Source: Mucilaginibacter terrae
Lineage (GTDB): Bacteria; Bacteroidota; Bacteroidia; Sphingobacteriales; Sphingobacteriaceae
Length of the DNA stretch: 64,000 nt
Assembly: GCF_031951985.1 (NCBI RefSeq)
Contig: NZ_JAVLVU010000001.1
Location: 4,526,001 to 4,590,000 of the forward strand
Direction of reading: 5' to 3'
Part shown: in pieces, positions 26,117 to 35,825 of the stretch
Position numbering within the stretch: position 1 is the stretch's first letter
How the letters are laid out: each line of letters opens with the position of its first letter
Program-made: the position numbers and the translations under genes
Notes under the pieces: model-generated
What the model was told of the DNA's origin: nothing
What the model saw: the letters and a program-made list of their open reading frames with translations, nothing else
Databases searched by the model: none

Positions 26117-27724
26117 ATGGAATATAAAACCAGCAAAAGCTATGGATCAGCCCTTTACACGCTAATAACTGTTTTCTTTTTTTGGGGCTTTCTGGCCGCA
26201 TCAAATGGTATTTTTATTCCGTTTTGTAAAACTCACTTTCATTTAACACAATTTGAGTCGCAGCTTATTGATTTTACTTTTTATGGTGGATATTTTATTG
26301 GTTCACTAATTTTATACTTCGCATCGCAGGCAAGCAAGGTTGATATTCTGAACAAATTAGGCTATAAAAATGGTATCATTTTAGGCCTTATTATATCTGC
26401 AATTGGTGCCCTGGGTATGGTTCCGGCCATTGGCTCAGGGGCGTTTGGCTTTATACTGGCTGCGTTTTTTGTAATTGCGGTAGGTTTTTCGTTACAGCAA
26501 ACAGCCGCAAATCCATTTGTAATAGCCTTAGGCGAACCCGAAACAGGTGCTCACCGCCTCAACTTTGCAGGTGCGGTAAATAACTTTGGGGGCTTAATGG
26601 GCCCCATTATAGTAGGGGTAATGTTGTTTGGTACCACCAAAGGCGCAGAGAATGCAACGGTTGAAATATCGGCAGTTAATAACCTTTATTACATTTTGGC
26701 CGGTTTGTTTATTGCCGTTGCGTTATTCTTTTGGAAATCAGACTTACCTAAAGTGACCAGCGATGAAGAGATGGAGCAAAGCAGTAAGGCTAACACTCCT
26801 TTACTTGTAATTTTTGTTGCCTTTTGTTTGATTTTAGCCGCAGGGCCTTTAAGTAATGCAACCGGGCTATCGCAAGCTTATTTTGTATATGCATCGTTGA
26901 TCATCATTCTTTCGGCTTTGATCAGGTCTTTGTTATCGGCGCGTAAAAATAGCCAGGGTTGGGGAGCAATGCAGTATCCGCAATTGATATATGGTATGCT
27001 GGCCATTTTTACGTATGTAGGTACCGAGGTTACCATACAAAGTAACATGGGCGCTTTACTAATGTTGCCTGAGTTTGGCGGCTATAACGAATCGGCAATT
27101 TCGCCGTTCATATCTCTTTACTGGGGTAGTTTAATGATTGGCCGTTGGGCTGGTGCGGTTGGCGCATTCAAACTTACTACAGTAACCAACCGTGTTTTAA
27201 CCATACTTATGCCGTTTGTGGCTTTCGGAATTATATTGTTGGTTAACCATTTAACCGGAGCCAATATCAGTCATCTGTATCCATATGCTATATGTGTAGG
27301 TGTTATGATTGCTGCATTTTTTATTGGTAACCAAAAACCGGCGCGTACCCTTACCGTATTTGGTTTACTGGGGGTAGCTTTTATGCTCATAGGCTTATTT
27401 ACCACCGGAATTGTGGCTACCTTTGCCTTTATAAGCGGCGGCTTATGCTGCTCAATTATGTGGCCTTCAATATTTGCATTATCGGTAACTGGCTTGGGTA
27501 AATATACCAGCCAGGGCTCGGCGTTCTTAATTATGATGATCTTAGGCGGGTCAATTATTCCACCGGTACAAGGCATTCTTGCCGATACCAGCGGCATACA
27601 TTTATCATATATAGTGCCTGTATTAGGTTTTGCTTACCTGGCATTTTTTGCCTGGAAAGTAAGCGGCGAATTGAGGAAACAAGGCATCGACCTTGACCAT
27701 GTTGAGGCAGCAGGCGGCCATTAA
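26117..27724 (+). CDS. FHS-family sugar permease (fucose/glucose/galactose type)
   Basis: Major facilitator of the fucose:proton symporter (FHS) family, 535 residues, about twelve to fourteen helices. [20 protein letters not shown] in helix 1, [16 protein letters not shown] in helix 2 and [19 protein letters not shown] are the classic family motifs; [19 protein letters not shown] follows. It has an elongated middle and C-terminal part compared with E. coli FucP (about 440), with several additional helices. Likely imports a hexose or deoxyhexose with protons. It precedes the dCMP deaminase by 6 nt, so they may share a transcript although the functions are unrelated. Confidence 0.9.
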   Translation: MEYKTSKSYGSALYTLITVFFFWGFLAASNGIFIPFCKTHFHLTQFESQLIDFTFYGGYFIGSLILYFASQASKVDILNKLGYKNGIILGLIISAIGALGMVPAIGSGAFGFILAAFFVIAVGFSLQQTAANPFVIALGEPETGAHRLNFAGAVNNFGGLMGPIIVGVMLFGTTKGAENATVEISAVNNLYYILAGLFIAVALFFWKSDLPKVTSDEEMEQSSKANTPLLVIFVAFCLILAAGPLSNATGLSQAYFVYASLIIILSALIRSLLSARKNSQGWGAMQYPQLIYGMLAIFTYVGTEVTIQSNMGALLMLPEFGGYNESAISPFISLYWGSLMIGRWAGAVGAFKLTTVTNRVLTILMPFVAFGIILLVNHLTGANISHLYPYAICVGVMIAAFFIGNQKPARTLTVFGLLGVAFMLIGLFTTGIVATFAFISGGLCCSIMWPSIFALSVTGLGKYTSQGSAFLIMMILGGSIIPPVQGILADTSGIHLSYIVPVLGFAYLAFFAWKVSGELRKQGIDLDHVEAAGGH

Positions 27725-27730
27725 TTAATA

Positions 27731-28207
27731 ATGAGTAAACTTTCTTTCGACCAGATATTTATGAACCTGGCTGGTGACCTGGCCAAGCGTTCGCATTGTG
27801 TAAAGGCGCAGGTAGGTGCGGTGTTAACTAAAGATACCCGCATTATATCGGTGGGCTATAACGGCCCACCTGCCGGCACTCATAACTGTGACGAGGAGTG
27901 GCCCGAAACCGGCTGTCCGCGTGATGCCCGTGGAAGCTGCTCCCTGGCCCTGCATGCCGAAGAAAATACGATACTTTACGCCGTAAAAAACGGTGCTAAA
28001 TTAGAAGGGGCGACAATGTACACCACATTATCGCCATGCTTGCCATGCGCACGATTAATATATTCGGCAGGTATAACCAAGGTGTATTACGAGCACTCGT
28101 ATGCCCAATACAAAGGCCTCCCCAGTGATGAAGGCGTGGATTTTTTAAACCGTTTTGGTGTGGAGGCAGTCAGGTTTGAGCCTGATGGCGATGTGGTTAC
28201 TTCTTAA
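27731..28207 (+). CDS. Deoxycytidylate (dCMP) deaminase
   Basis: Zinc-dependent cytidine-deaminase-fold enzyme converting dCMP to dUMP for dTTP synthesis. The zinc site is His75-Ala-Glu77 (LHAEENT) and Cys103/Cys106 (SPCLPCARLIYSAG), with Glu77 as proton shuttle. NCDEEW and GCPR are the additional cysteine motif of dCMP deaminases, probably a second structural zinc. Length 158 is normal. Its 3' end overlaps the convergent cmk gene by 11 bp, so two enzymes of (d)CMP metabolism meet tail to tail. Confidence 0.92.
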   Translation: MSKLSFDQIFMNLAGDLAKRSHCVKAQVGAVLTKDTRIISVGYNGPPAGTHNCDEEWPETGCPRDARGSCSLALHAEENTILYAVKNGAKLEGATMYTTLSPCLPCARLIYSAGITKVYYEHSYAQYKGLPSDEGVDFLNRFGVEAVRFEPDGDVVTS

Positions 28208-28874
28208 GAAAAGGTTCTACTTTAGCTAATGCAAAGGCCAGTTGTTGATCGGGCGTAATATTGGTATTATCCAATATGATGGCATCCTCAGCACGCACCA
28301 GCGGACTTTCCTTCCGGGTTGTATCCGAGTAATCGCGGTGAGCAATGTTCTCAAATATCTCTTCCAGGGTAATATCAGGGTTGGTGGCCTGTAGTTCTTT
28401 GTAACGGCGCTCGGCACGTACTTTAGGGTCGGCGGTCATAAACAGTTTTACCTGGGCATTGGGGAACACCGTGGTGCCAATATCGCGCCCATCCATTACA
28501 ATGTTTTTTGATTTACCCATGCGCTGCTGCTGGGCTACCATCTCCTTACGCACCTCGCGTATGGCCGAAACAGGACTTACCATTGCAGATACCGGCATCA
28601 AGCGTATTTCGTCCGATACTTCCTCATCATTTAGGGTAATGTGGGTTTGATAATCGCGCGAGTGAAAATTGAGGTGTATGTTCTTCAAGGCTTCGGTAAC
28701 TTGCTCCGCATCATTAATATCCACGTTATTGCGTAAAAAATACAGGGTTACGGCACGGTACATAGCGCCGCTATCTACATAAATAAAGTGAAGTTTTTTG
28801 GCTAATGCCTTGGCCAATGTACTTTTTCCGCACGACGAATAACCGTCGATAGCCACCACAATGTTCTTGCTCAT
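28197..28874 (-). CDS. cmk: Cytidylate kinase
   Basis: Phosphorylates CMP and dCMP with ATP in the cytoplasm. The P-loop is GYSSCGKST at the amino end, YVDSGAMYRAVT binds the nucleotide, and VMDGRDIGTTVFPNA is the characteristic CMP-kinase signature. Lid-region arginines are in VRAERRYKEL. At 225 residues the length is normal. It overlaps the dCMP deaminase gene at the 3' ends. A repeat element lies just upstream, beyond its start. Confidence 0.96.
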   Translation of the reverse strand: MSKNIVVAIDGYSSCGKSTLAKALAKKLHFIYVDSGAMYRAVTLYFLRNNVDINDAEQVTEALKNIHLNFHSRDYQTHITLNDEEVSDEIRLMPVSAMVSPVSAIREVRKEMVAQQQRMGKSKNIVMDGRDIGTTVFPNAQVKLFMTADPKVRAERRYKELQATNPDITLEEIFENIAHRDYSDTTRKESPLVRAEDAIILDNTNITPDQQLAFALAKVEPFLKK

Positions 28875-28962
28875 TACAGCGGTAAATGTACGAAAATGCT
28901 GTGGAAGTTGCCGTGAAAATGTAAGGTCAGGGGATGAACTTGGTCATTTGCGAGAGGGAGTT

Positions 28963-29073
28963 TTCCCCTCTTGAGAGGGGCAGGGGTGTGTCATTACGTT
29001 GGACAGGGCTTGCAAGCGTAGAGACACACCCCTGCCATCACACTGCCTTTCCCGCCCCCTCTCAAGAGGGGAA
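28963..29073. repeat. Inverted-repeat element (family I), non-coding copy 1
   Basis: 111 bp bounded by TTCCCCTCTTGAGAGGGG at the left and CCCCTCTCAAGAGGGGAA at the right, with inner arms AGGGGTGTGTC and GACACACCCCTGCC. The whole is one long imperfect palindrome. It lies between divergent cmk and arfB. Other copies are at 41393, 43906 and 45437. No target duplication was seen. Confidence 0.85.
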
Positions 29074-29098
29074 TGTTTGTGCTATAAATAATTAAACT

Positions 29099-29106
29099 TA
29101 GTTTTG
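29099..29106 (+). promoter_or_regulatory. arfB -7 box, 4 nt from the ATG
   Basis: TAGTTTTG is a perfect TAnnTTTG box, separated from the ATG at 29111 by AACA only. It implies a leaderless transcript. Confidence 0.5.
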
Positions 29107-29110
29107 AACA

Positions 29111-29524
29111 ATGAATATTCCTAAATCCGAATTACAAAAAGAAATAACTTACAAAGCATCACGTAGCGGGGGCAAAGGCGGCCAAAACGTAAACAAGGTG
29201 TCAACCAAAGTTGAATTGCTGTTTGATATACAAGCCTCCCTGTTATTTACCCCCGAACAAAAAGAACTCATGCTTGGCAAACTGCAAAACCGCCTTAATA
29301 AAGACGGCCTGCTGCAGGTATTTAGCGAGGAAGAACGCAGCCAGCTCATGAACAAAGAACGGGCCTTAGATAAGATGCTGGTTATATTAGAAAGATCGCT
29401 TTATGTACAAAAGCCGCGCAAGGCCTTGAAGGTAAGCAAACAAGCCAAGGCTAAAAGATTAGAAGCAAAGCGTATGCAATCAGTGAAGAAGCAGTTACGT
29501 AAGGGCGGTATAGGCCATGAGTAA
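29111..29524 (+). CDS. arfB: Peptidyl-tRNA hydrolase ArfB (ribosome rescue factor)
   Basis: Rescues stalled ribosomes by entering the empty A site and hydrolysing peptidyl-tRNA. The catalytic GGQ is residues 23-25 in SRSGGKGGQNVNKVSTKVE, the release-factor signature. The C-terminal half lacks codon-recognition domains and ends in a basic tail (KQAKAKRLEAKRMQSVKKQL) that would sit in the mRNA channel, which distinguishes it from RF1/RF2. Length 137 fits ArfB. It is followed by a bidirectional hairpin terminator. Confidence 0.93.
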   Translation: MNIPKSELQKEITYKASRSGGKGGQNVNKVSTKVELLFDIQASLLFTPEQKELMLGKLQNRLNKDGLLQVFSEEERSQLMNKERALDKMLVILERSLYVQKPRKALKVSKQAKAKRLEAKRMQSVKKQLRKGGIGHE

Positions 29525-29528
29525 ACAA

Positions 29529-29558
29529 AAAGGCTTACTTTAAGAGTAAGCCTTTCTA
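29529..29558. terminator. Bidirectional terminator between arfB and a lipoprotein gene
   Basis: AAAGGCTTACT (29529-29539) and AGTAAGCCTTT (29545-29555) form a perfect 11-bp stem with T/A tails on both sides, between convergent genes. Confidence 0.88.
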
Positions 29559-29579
29559 TAAAATCAATAAATACTGAAA

Positions 29580-30323
29580 TTAAATTTTTTCGGTAATGCT
29601 CCAGTCGGCAGGGTATAGCCAGTACACTTGTCCGTTAACTGAAACTGCAAATTTTATATCGAAGTAAAACTGAATATAACCTTCAAAGTTAAATTCGGTA
29701 CCGTTGTAGGTACCATTAGCTTTGTAAGGTATTTGTGCCGATTGAATGCCCGTAGGTGTATAATAAAGGTCTTTCAGAGTAAAGTCGTTATACTGATCTA
29801 TCACCTTTTGATCTCCGGTTTTACTGTTGTATTGAACGTGCGAAGTTTGCTTACCGTTAATAGTTACCACGCCAAAGCTACCCATGGCCACATAATCTTC
29901 TTTAACGGTCATTTCTTCGCGGGCTGCTGCGGTTTCTTTAACGGTGTGTATGCTATCTTTTAAAGCATAGCCGTTAAACACGTTGTTGCCGCCGCATAAA
30001 TAGGTAAGTTTTAAAAAGCCCTTAACAGTTTGGGTAAGTCCATTTGCCGATATATAGCTGTTAATTATCGAGTCGGTAGTGGCGCCGCAAGCCGGGGGGA
30101 CAGTACGTTCGGCATATGATAGGTTACCTTTAGTTGCAGTTACGGTTTTAGCACTGCCTTGTTTAAAGTTTTGGTATAAGCTTTTGCCTAATTGTAAAGC
30201 AAATTCTTTTTGGCTGAGCGTTGTTTTTTCGTTAGCCTGGTCGCCCTTTTTGCACGAAAAGTTAAATGAGATTATACCAGCAAGTACTGCTGTAAAGAGA
30301 AGTTTTTTTGTAATGTTGTACAT
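29580..30323 (-). CDS. Hypothetical lipoprotein
   Basis: 247-residue predicted lipoprotein. The start MYNITKKLL gives a signal peptide ending with lipobox FNFSC followed by KKGDQ, the same Cys-Lys-Lys-Gly layout as the lipoprotein at 226-699. Two cysteines (PPACGATTDS and LTYLCGGNN) may form a disulphide. The rest looks like alternating beta strands (MGSFGVVTINGKQTSH, FNFEGYIQFYFDIKF). Family unknown. The 296 bp upstream contain no gene; CAAAATTA at 30404-30411 read on the minus strand (TAATTTTG) is a possible -7 box. Confidence 0.82.
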   Translation of the reverse strand: MYNITKKLLFTAVLAGIISFNFSCKKGDQANEKTTLSQKEFALQLGKSLYQNFKQGSAKTVTATKGNLSYAERTVPPACGATTDSIINSYISANGLTQTVKGFLKLTYLCGGNNVFNGYALKDSIHTVKETAAAREEMTVKEDYVAMGSFGVVTINGKQTSHVQYNSKTGDQKVIDQYNDFTLKDLYYTPTGIQSAQIPYKANGTYNGTEFNFEGYIQFYFDIKFAVSVNGQVYWLYPADWSITEKI

Positions 30324-30619
30324 GTTTGTGATAAGCAACAATTTGTGGTATAAAAATATAAAATAATATTCGGATGGTAAATGGTTATGTTCATTTTGCT
30401 TAACAAAATTACCTTCACTTTAAATTAATTAATATAGATTTCATCTTGTGCTAATTGTGTTTTTGATACGGCCTTATTTTACATGTTGTGATTTCATGGT
30501 TCGTGATGTAAACCAAATTGTCCTTATTATAATTCCGAAGACTTCAAGTAATCGGGTTTAGAAGATTTTTCGACACTCCACACACTTTCCACTTTTGCCG
30601 CGTAACGAAATGAGCGGGT

Positions 30620-31597
30620 TTACTTTCCAAACCTATACGCCACATTAATTGATCCCCACTGGTGGGTGTTGTAACGCTGCGTTTTAACGTCTTTGCTATG
30701 CACGGCCACTTCAAAACCCAGATTAACGCGCTTGCCCGAAAAGCCTACACCTATCTGGTGACTGATCATAATGGGTTCGGGTTTGCCGGTAACTTCCATG
30801 CCGGTCGGGTCGTCTTTTTTGTTGACCAGGGCACCTTGTACCGTTGCATCATATGCTATGTAGTTAAACATAGGTTTATAGTAAAAAAATAATTCCTTTT
30901 TGTGCAGCGGGGCAATGGCGTTGCGGGTGGCTGTGCTTTGGGTACTGTATGAGTTAAACAGCTGGTTAAAGTTACCCAGTCGTACCATAGGGCCAACGGC
31001 AATGTTATTAAAGGCAGTGCCCGCATTTAACATGCCCGATGCTGTTAAATCAATCCACTCATTGCGCGCCAGCAGGCGGTTATAATCGAGCGATAAGTTG
31101 ATAACCGGAGTATTGCGTATCTGGTATTCCCAGCCGCTTAGCTCATAAAAGCCAAAGGTATCGTGTATCACCTGCTGGGCTTGCTCACCCTTTGCCGAGG
31201 GCCCAATTACGCCCACTTGTACGCCTATCTTAAAATTGCTCTCGTTACGGTAAAGCAGGTTGAGTGATCCGCCTGCATACAAATACCCGGCAAAAGGACG
31301 ATCGATATAAGCCGGGTTGGGTTGACCATTAACAGTGATACTGCCCGATTGAGGATTAAATATCTTTTGCCCTACCTCAATGGTTAATACTTTATTTACC
31401 AGCTTATCTATACGTTTAATATCCATACCCCGGCGGTAAAAAACAAATAATCCGTTGGTGTAATACCGGTCTGAGCCTTGAGCGAGAAAAGAATCATTAT
31501 CAGACTGAAAACCAAACTCCTGGGTACGTACCTGTGCCAGCGATTGGAGTGCTGCAATACCCAGTAAAACACTGAAAGCAAATTGTTTAAAGTTCAT
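30620..31597 (-). CDS. LpxR-like outer membrane protein (DUF2219, lipid A deacylase family)
   Basis: Outer membrane beta-barrel related to LpxR, which removes the 3'-acyloxyacyl group from lipid A in a calcium-dependent way. A signal peptide ends near SLAQ. The family motifs are visible: FQSDNDSFLAQGSDRYYTNG near the mature start, DRPFAGYLYAGG, and GVIGPSAKGEQAQQVIHDTF with the histidine expected to be catalytic. The C-terminal strand INVAYRFGK ends the barrel. Length 325 is in range. Whether it modifies this organism's own lipid A is unproven. MAP before the chosen Met is read-through of the gap. Confidence 0.85.
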   Translation of the reverse strand: MNFKQFAFSVLLGIAALQSLAQVRTQEFGFQSDNDSFLAQGSDRYYTNGLFVFYRRGMDIKRIDKLVNKVLTIEVGQKIFNPQSGSITVNGQPNPAYIDRPFAGYLYAGGSLNLLYRNESNFKIGVQVGVIGPSAKGEQAQQVIHDTFGFYELSGWEYQIRNTPVINLSLDYNRLLARNEWIDLTASGMLNAGTAFNNIAVGPMVRLGNFNQLFNSYSTQSTATRNAIAPLHKKELFFYYKPMFNYIAYDATVQGALVNKKDDPTGMEVTGKPEPIMISHQIGVGFSGKRVNLGFEVAVHSKDVKTQRYNTHQWGSINVAYRFGK

Positions 31598-31623
31598 TGG
31601 GGCCAATTAAGGCTCTAAAAATA

Positions 31624-31656
31624 ACAAAAGCCGGATAAACTACCCGGCTTTTGTTG
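31624..31656. terminator. Terminator between two outer-membrane protein genes
   Basis: ACAAAAGCCGG (31624-31634) and CCGGCTTTTGT (31644-31654) form an 11-bp stem. On the minus strand it ends the gene at 31671-32180. Confidence 0.8.
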
Positions 31657-31670
31657 TTTAATATTATTTA

Positions 31671-32180
31671 TTAAAAAGTATAACCAAAACTCAACCCGAA
31701 ATAGTAGGGGATAAAGTTGTTTTTGTTAAACACAGGGTTCAAGCTGGCTCTGAAGTTAAAGCCGCCATCAACGGGTTGGTAACGGTAGCCAAAGGTCATA
31801 GTGCCAATGGTGGTATTTACATCGTCAAAAACAAAAAAATCGTCTTCTTTATTGCTGCCATTGGTACTTATAAATGTTGCGCCCAAACCAACTTCAAAGT
31901 ATTTGCCTTTTTTACCTAATAAGTAATTCACCTGAACCGGTAATGTTAATATTGAATTATCATCGGCCGATACATACCCGGCACCCGCGCGACCACCCCA
32001 GCCATTGCGGGCCTTGCCAAAGCGGGTGTCGTAATTTAAAGAGAATAGCAAACCAGGGCCTAACAGTTCGGCATAAACGTTTTGTGCCCTTGGGCCTTCT
32101 TCAATTTGAGCATGTGTACGGTTGCAAAAAAAGCACAGCGTTAGCAGAGTTGCCAGAGAAATTTTGGATAAGGTTTTCAT
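31671..32180 (-). CDS. Outer membrane beta-barrel protein, hypothetical
   Basis: 169-residue protein with a signal peptide (MKTLSKISLATLLTLCFFC, cleavage near THAQ). The mature part has alternating strands, for example NVYAELLGPGLLFSLNYDTR and a final YYFGLSFGYTF ending in Phe, the usual C-terminal signal for outer membrane insertion. Similar small barrels with the VYAELLGPG start are frequent in Bacteroidota and have no assigned role. It has its own terminator and stands alone between lon and the LpxR-like gene. Confidence 0.82.
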   Translation of the reverse strand: MKTLSKISLATLLTLCFFCNRTHAQIEEGPRAQNVYAELLGPGLLFSLNYDTRFGKARNGWGGRAGAGYVSADDNSILTLPVQVNYLLGKKGKYFEVGLGATFISTNGSNKEDDFFVFDDVNTTIGTMTFGYRYQPVDGGFNFRASLNPVFNKNNFIPYYFGLSFGYTF

Positions 32181-32235
32181 TGAGTATTATTTATGCACTA
32201 AATATACTCAATGAAACCTAATACCCAATACCTAA

Positions 32236-34713
32236 TTAAAATTGCAGGGCCGGCTTTTCGTCGGCTTTAACGGTTAAATCAAGCGGCTCGGCTACCAGTT
32301 CGTTCAGCAGGGCGAGGTTTATTACATCCCGCATTTCTTTTACGTAATGGAAACGCAGGTCTTTAATATAGTCTTCTTTAATCTCCAGTATGTCTTTCTG
32401 GTTGCTCTGGCAAAGTATGATGTCTTTTATATTGGCGCGTTTGGCGGCCAGTATTTTCTCCTTAATACCACCCACAGGCAGTACACGGCCGCGCAGGGTA
32501 ATTTCGCCCGTCATGGCCAGATTAGGTTTTACCTTACGCTGTGTAAAGGCCGAGGTGAGGGCAGTTAACATGGTTATACCAGCCGATGGGCCATCTTTAG
32601 GGGTAGCTCCGGCAGGTACATGCACGTGTATATCCCACTGTTCAAACAGCTTTTGATCGATGTTAAAGTAAGCAGCATGAGCACGCAGGTAAGCCAGCGC
32701 AATAGTGGCCGATTCTTTCATTACATCGCCCAAACTACCGGTTAAGGTTAAACGCCCTTTACCCGGACTTAAACTGGCCTCGATAAATAAAATGTCGCCG
32801 CCTACCTGTGTCCAGGCCAGGCCGGTTACCACGCCGGCAACGTTGTTATCTTCGTACAAATCTTTATCAAATATTGGAGCGCCTAAAAAGCGTTCTACAT
32901 CTTTTTTGCTGATCACAGCACTAAATTCTTCTTCCATGGCAATGCTTTTGGCAACACCACGTACAATAGAGCCTACCTGTTTTTCTAAACCACGCACGCC
33001 CGATTCGCGGGTGTAATCCTCGATCACCTTTTCCATTACATCATTTTTTATGGTAACGTCTTTGGTTTTTACGCCGTGGGCTTCGCGCTGTTTAGGTAGC
33101 AGGTGTTGTTTGGCTATCTCAATTTTTTCTTCGATGGTGTAACCGTTTACCTCGATGATCTCCATACGGTCTAACAAGGCCGGTTGTATGCTGCTTAACG
33201 AGTTGGCGGTGGCTATGAACATTACGTTACTCAGGTCAAAATCCAGCTCCACATAATGGTCGTAAAAGCTGCTGTTTTGTTCAGGGTCTAACACCTCCAG
33301 TAAAGCCGATGATGGGTCGCCACGGTGATCGTTACCTACCTTATCGATCTCATCCAGTATAAACACGGGGTTGGCTGCACCGGCTTTTTTAACCGACTGG
33401 ATAATGCGGCCCGGCATGGCGCCAATGTACGTTTTACGATGACCGCGTATTTCGGCCTCATCGCGCACACCACCTAAAGCCATGCGCATATATTTACGGC
33501 CCAAAGCTTTGGCTATTGATTTACCCAGCGATGTTTTACCCACACCCGGAGGGCCAACTAAACAAAGGATAGGGGCCTTCATGTTATGTTTCAGCTTTAA
33601 CACGGCCAAATATTCTATAATACGGCGCTTAACCTTATCTAAACCAAAGTGGTCTTTATCCAGCACCTTTTGGGCGCGTTTAAGGTCAAAGTTGTCTTTG
33701 GTAAACTCGTTCCACGGTAAACCTAACAGTAGCTCCAGGTAATTTATCTGTACAGAATAATCGGCCGCGGCAGGATTAATGCGTTGCAGTTTTTCCAGCT
33801 CTTTGTTAAAATGGGTGCTAACCTCTTTGCCCCATTTCTTTTTAAGCGAACGTGCACGCAGGTTTTCCAGTTCTAAATCGGGCGTATTACCACCCAGTTC
33901 TTCCTGTATGGTTTTAAGTTGCTGGTTTAAAAAGTAATCGCGTTGTTGCTTATCTAAATCAGTACGTACCTTGGTTTGTATCTGGTTTTTAAGTTCCAGC
34001 ATCTGCAAATCGGTGGTCAAATGCTCTAACACAATATTGGCACGGTCGCGCAGGCTCGGGGTTTCGAGCAGGCGTTGTTTGGCCTCAATATCAGCATTCA
34101 TGTTAGAGGCCACAAAGTTGATGAGGAACGAGGTGCTCTCGATATTGCGAATGGCTATACCTGCCTCGCTCGGTATATTGGGCGATAGTTGTATGATGCT
34201 CATGGCCATGTCTTTAACCGAAGATACCATGGCCTTAAACTCTTTGTCCTCTTTAATAACGGTATCCTTAAAAGGTTCAATGTTAGCCTTTAAATAAGGA
34301 TCGCTTTGTACTTCATCTTTTAAAATGAAACGCCTTTTACCCTGTAAAATAACCGTGGTATTTCCATCAGGCATTTGCAGCATTTTAACAATTATGGCGG
34401 TGGTACCTACGCTGTGCAGCTGGTCAAACTCAGGGTCTTCAATATTTACATCGCGCTGGGCAACCACACCAATCAGGCGGTCGCCTTTATTGGCATCACG
34501 TATAAGTTTGATAGATTTATCGCGCCCAACAGTAATAGGTATAACCACACCCGGAAACAAAACAGTATTGCGTAAAGGAAGAATAGATAAAACTTCAGGT
34601 ACTTGCTCATTATTCATCTCTTCTTCATCCTCTGATGACATCAGCGGGAAGAACTCTGAATCTTCGTTTATAATTGGTAATGCATTTTTAAAATCAAACG
34701 GATCGAAACTCAT
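32236..34713 (-). CDS. lon: ATP-dependent protease Lon
   Basis: Cytoplasmic AAA+ serine protease for abnormal and regulatory proteins. The N-terminal substrate domain starts [19 protein letters not shown] near residue 42; Walker A is GPPGVGKT at 387-394, Walker B is in [11 protein letters not shown], and the catalytic dyad is Ser710 ([11 protein letters not shown]) with Lys751 (GGIKEK). Length 825 fits LonA. ATG 34713 was taken as start; an adjacent TTG upstream is unnecessary. A minus-strand box TACTTTTG (34799-34792) lies 79 nt before it. No sigma-32-like or heat-shock element was recognised. Confidence 0.97.
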   Translation of the reverse strand: MSFDPFDFKNALPIINEDSEFFPLMSSEDEEEMNNEQVPEVLSILPLRNTVLFPGVVIPITVGRDKSIKLIRDANKGDRLIGVVAQRDVNIEDPEFDQLHSVGTTAIIVKMLQMPDGNTTVILQGKRRFILKDEVQSDPYLKANIEPFKDTVIKEDKEFKAMVSSVKDMAMSIIQLSPNIPSEAGIAIRNIESTSFLINFVASNMNADIEAKQRLLETPSLRDRANIVLEHLTTDLQMLELKNQIQTKVRTDLDKQQRDYFLNQQLKTIQEELGGNTPDLELENLRARSLKKKWGKEVSTHFNKELEKLQRINPAAADYSVQINYLELLLGLPWNEFTKDNFDLKRAQKVLDKDHFGLDKVKRRIIEYLAVLKLKHNMKAPILCLVGPPGVGKTSLGKSIAKALGRKYMRMALGGVRDEAEIRGHRKTYIGAMPGRIIQSVKKAGAANPVFILDEIDKVGNDHRGDPSSALLEVLDPEQNSSFYDHYVELDFDLSNVMFIATANSLSSIQPALLDRMEIIEVNGYTIEEKIEIAKQHLLPKQREAHGVKTKDVTIKNDVMEKVIEDYTRESGVRGLEKQVGSIVRGVAKSIAMEEEFSAVISKKDVERFLGAPIFDKDLYEDNNVAGVVTGLAWTQVGGDILFIEASLSPGKGRLTLTGSLGDVMKESATIALAYLRAHAAYFNIDQKLFEQWDIHVHVPAGATPKDGPSAGITMLTALTSAFTQRKVKPNLAMTGEITLRGRVLPVGGIKEKILAAKRANIKDIILCQSNQKDILEIKEDYIKDLRFHYVKEMRDVINLALLNELVAEPLDLTVKADEKPALQF

Positions 34714-35075
34714 CAAATACCCTTTCTATATAATGGTAGTAAAAAACGTCAAGTTGTCAGCCTGAATATGAACAGGCTGGTAGAGGCATTGCAAAAGTAC
34801 GCTTTTGAGCCTTAACGAGCTAATGTGGCAATACATATGCCAATAAAGTTGAGTATGCCAATTTATAGTAGATACGTGCATAAACAACAATTTGTATTGA
34901 TAATTGTAGTTGAATTACTATACTTGCCAACGGTAGTCGTGAAAAAACGTCATGCCTGTTTTAATATAAGCATTCTGCCTGTTAGAAAAAAGTTTTACAC
35001 ATAAGAAAAAAGCACGCAATAAATAGCTTGCTTACAAGTTATTATATTGTTAAATTGATTTAGCAGCGTAATTAA
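34714..35075. other. Gap between divergent lon and TPR genes
   Basis: About 360 AT-rich bases without a gene. CAAAAGTA at 34792-34799 is, on the minus strand, TACTTTTG, a perfect -7 box for lon. No equally good box was found for the TPR gene on the plus strand. Confidence 0.45.
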
Positions 35076-35687
35076 ATGATGAGACTGTCCGTCATATTGT
35101 CTTTCATGATTGTTTCTATGGAAACGTCGGCCCAAAACGCCTATCTTAAATTAGGATACCAGGCATTGATGGATAAAGACTTTAAAACCGCTATTAAGCA
35201 GCTGGAAAAGGCCTGTATTGTTGACTCGAACAGCACTAATGCCTTGTGGATGCTGGGCTACTCCTACTTCCACAGCGAAAATTATAAAAAATCGATTACT
35301 GCCTACTCTAAGGTAATTGCCATTGATAAAACTAATAAAGACGCATACTATTTCCGCTCAAAGGCTAAAAGCAATTTAGCTAAAGATGTACAGCTGCCTA
35401 TCCCCGAGCGCGAAAAAATGTATTTAGGCGCTATATCTGATTTGGGGAAGGCCATCATCATCAAATCCGACGATGTGTATTTCCAAAGCCGGGGCTTGGC
35501 CTATCGGGATTACGCTGTGTACAAAATGCAGACGGCCGGGTATGATAAAAACCAGGTGGTAAATGGCCTCAAAGCCGCCATAGCCGATTTTGAACACGTA
35601 TTGGCTAACAACGGCAGCCGCGGTGATATTGCCTCGCTGTTAGATGTTTGCAAAGAAAAAATGGCTACGGTTACAGGGCATCGCTAA
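35076..35687 (+). CDS. Exported TPR-repeat protein
   Basis: 203-residue protein with a short signal-like start (MMRLSVILSFMIVSMETSAQ). At least two to three tetratricopeptide repeats follow: YLKLGYQALMDKDFKTAIKQ, then NALWMLGYSYFHSENYKKSI and DAYYFRSKAKSNLAKD. Such repeats bind protein partners. The role is unknown. Isolated gene; a half copy of repeat family B follows its stop codon. Confidence 0.82.
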   Translation: MMRLSVILSFMIVSMETSAQNAYLKLGYQALMDKDFKTAIKQLEKACIVDSNSTNALWMLGYSYFHSENYKKSITAYSKVIAIDKTNKDAYYFRSKAKSNLAKDVQLPIPEREKMYLGAISDLGKAIIIKSDDVYFQSRGLAYRDYAVYKMQTAGYDKNQVVNGLKAAIADFEHVLANNGSRGDIASLLDVCKEKMATVTGHR

Positions 35688-35698
35688 TAGCTCCAATC

Positions 35699-35734
35699 TC
35701 AACCTAAATTCTCTCGGGAGGGAGGACTTTTAAA
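35699..35734 (+). repeat. Dispersed repeat family B, degenerate copy
   Basis: TCTCGGGAGGGAGGACTTTT resembles the dctA 3'-end repeat (GGGAGGG then GGACTTTA). Only one arm is clear. Confidence 0.5.
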
Positions 35735-35796
35735 AAACATCCCATCAAATTCAGGTCAAAAAATTTGTTACCCTAATTTTATTCGTTGGGGTAATT

Positions 35797-35804
35797 TAAC
35801 TTTG
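35797..35804 (+). promoter_or_regulatory. Candidate promoter of the DUF3050 gene
   Basis: TAACTTTG is a perfect -7 box 21 nt before the ATG at 35826. No -33 element at standard spacing. Confidence 0.5.
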
Positions 35805-35825
35805 GCCAATTTTTACAGATACATT

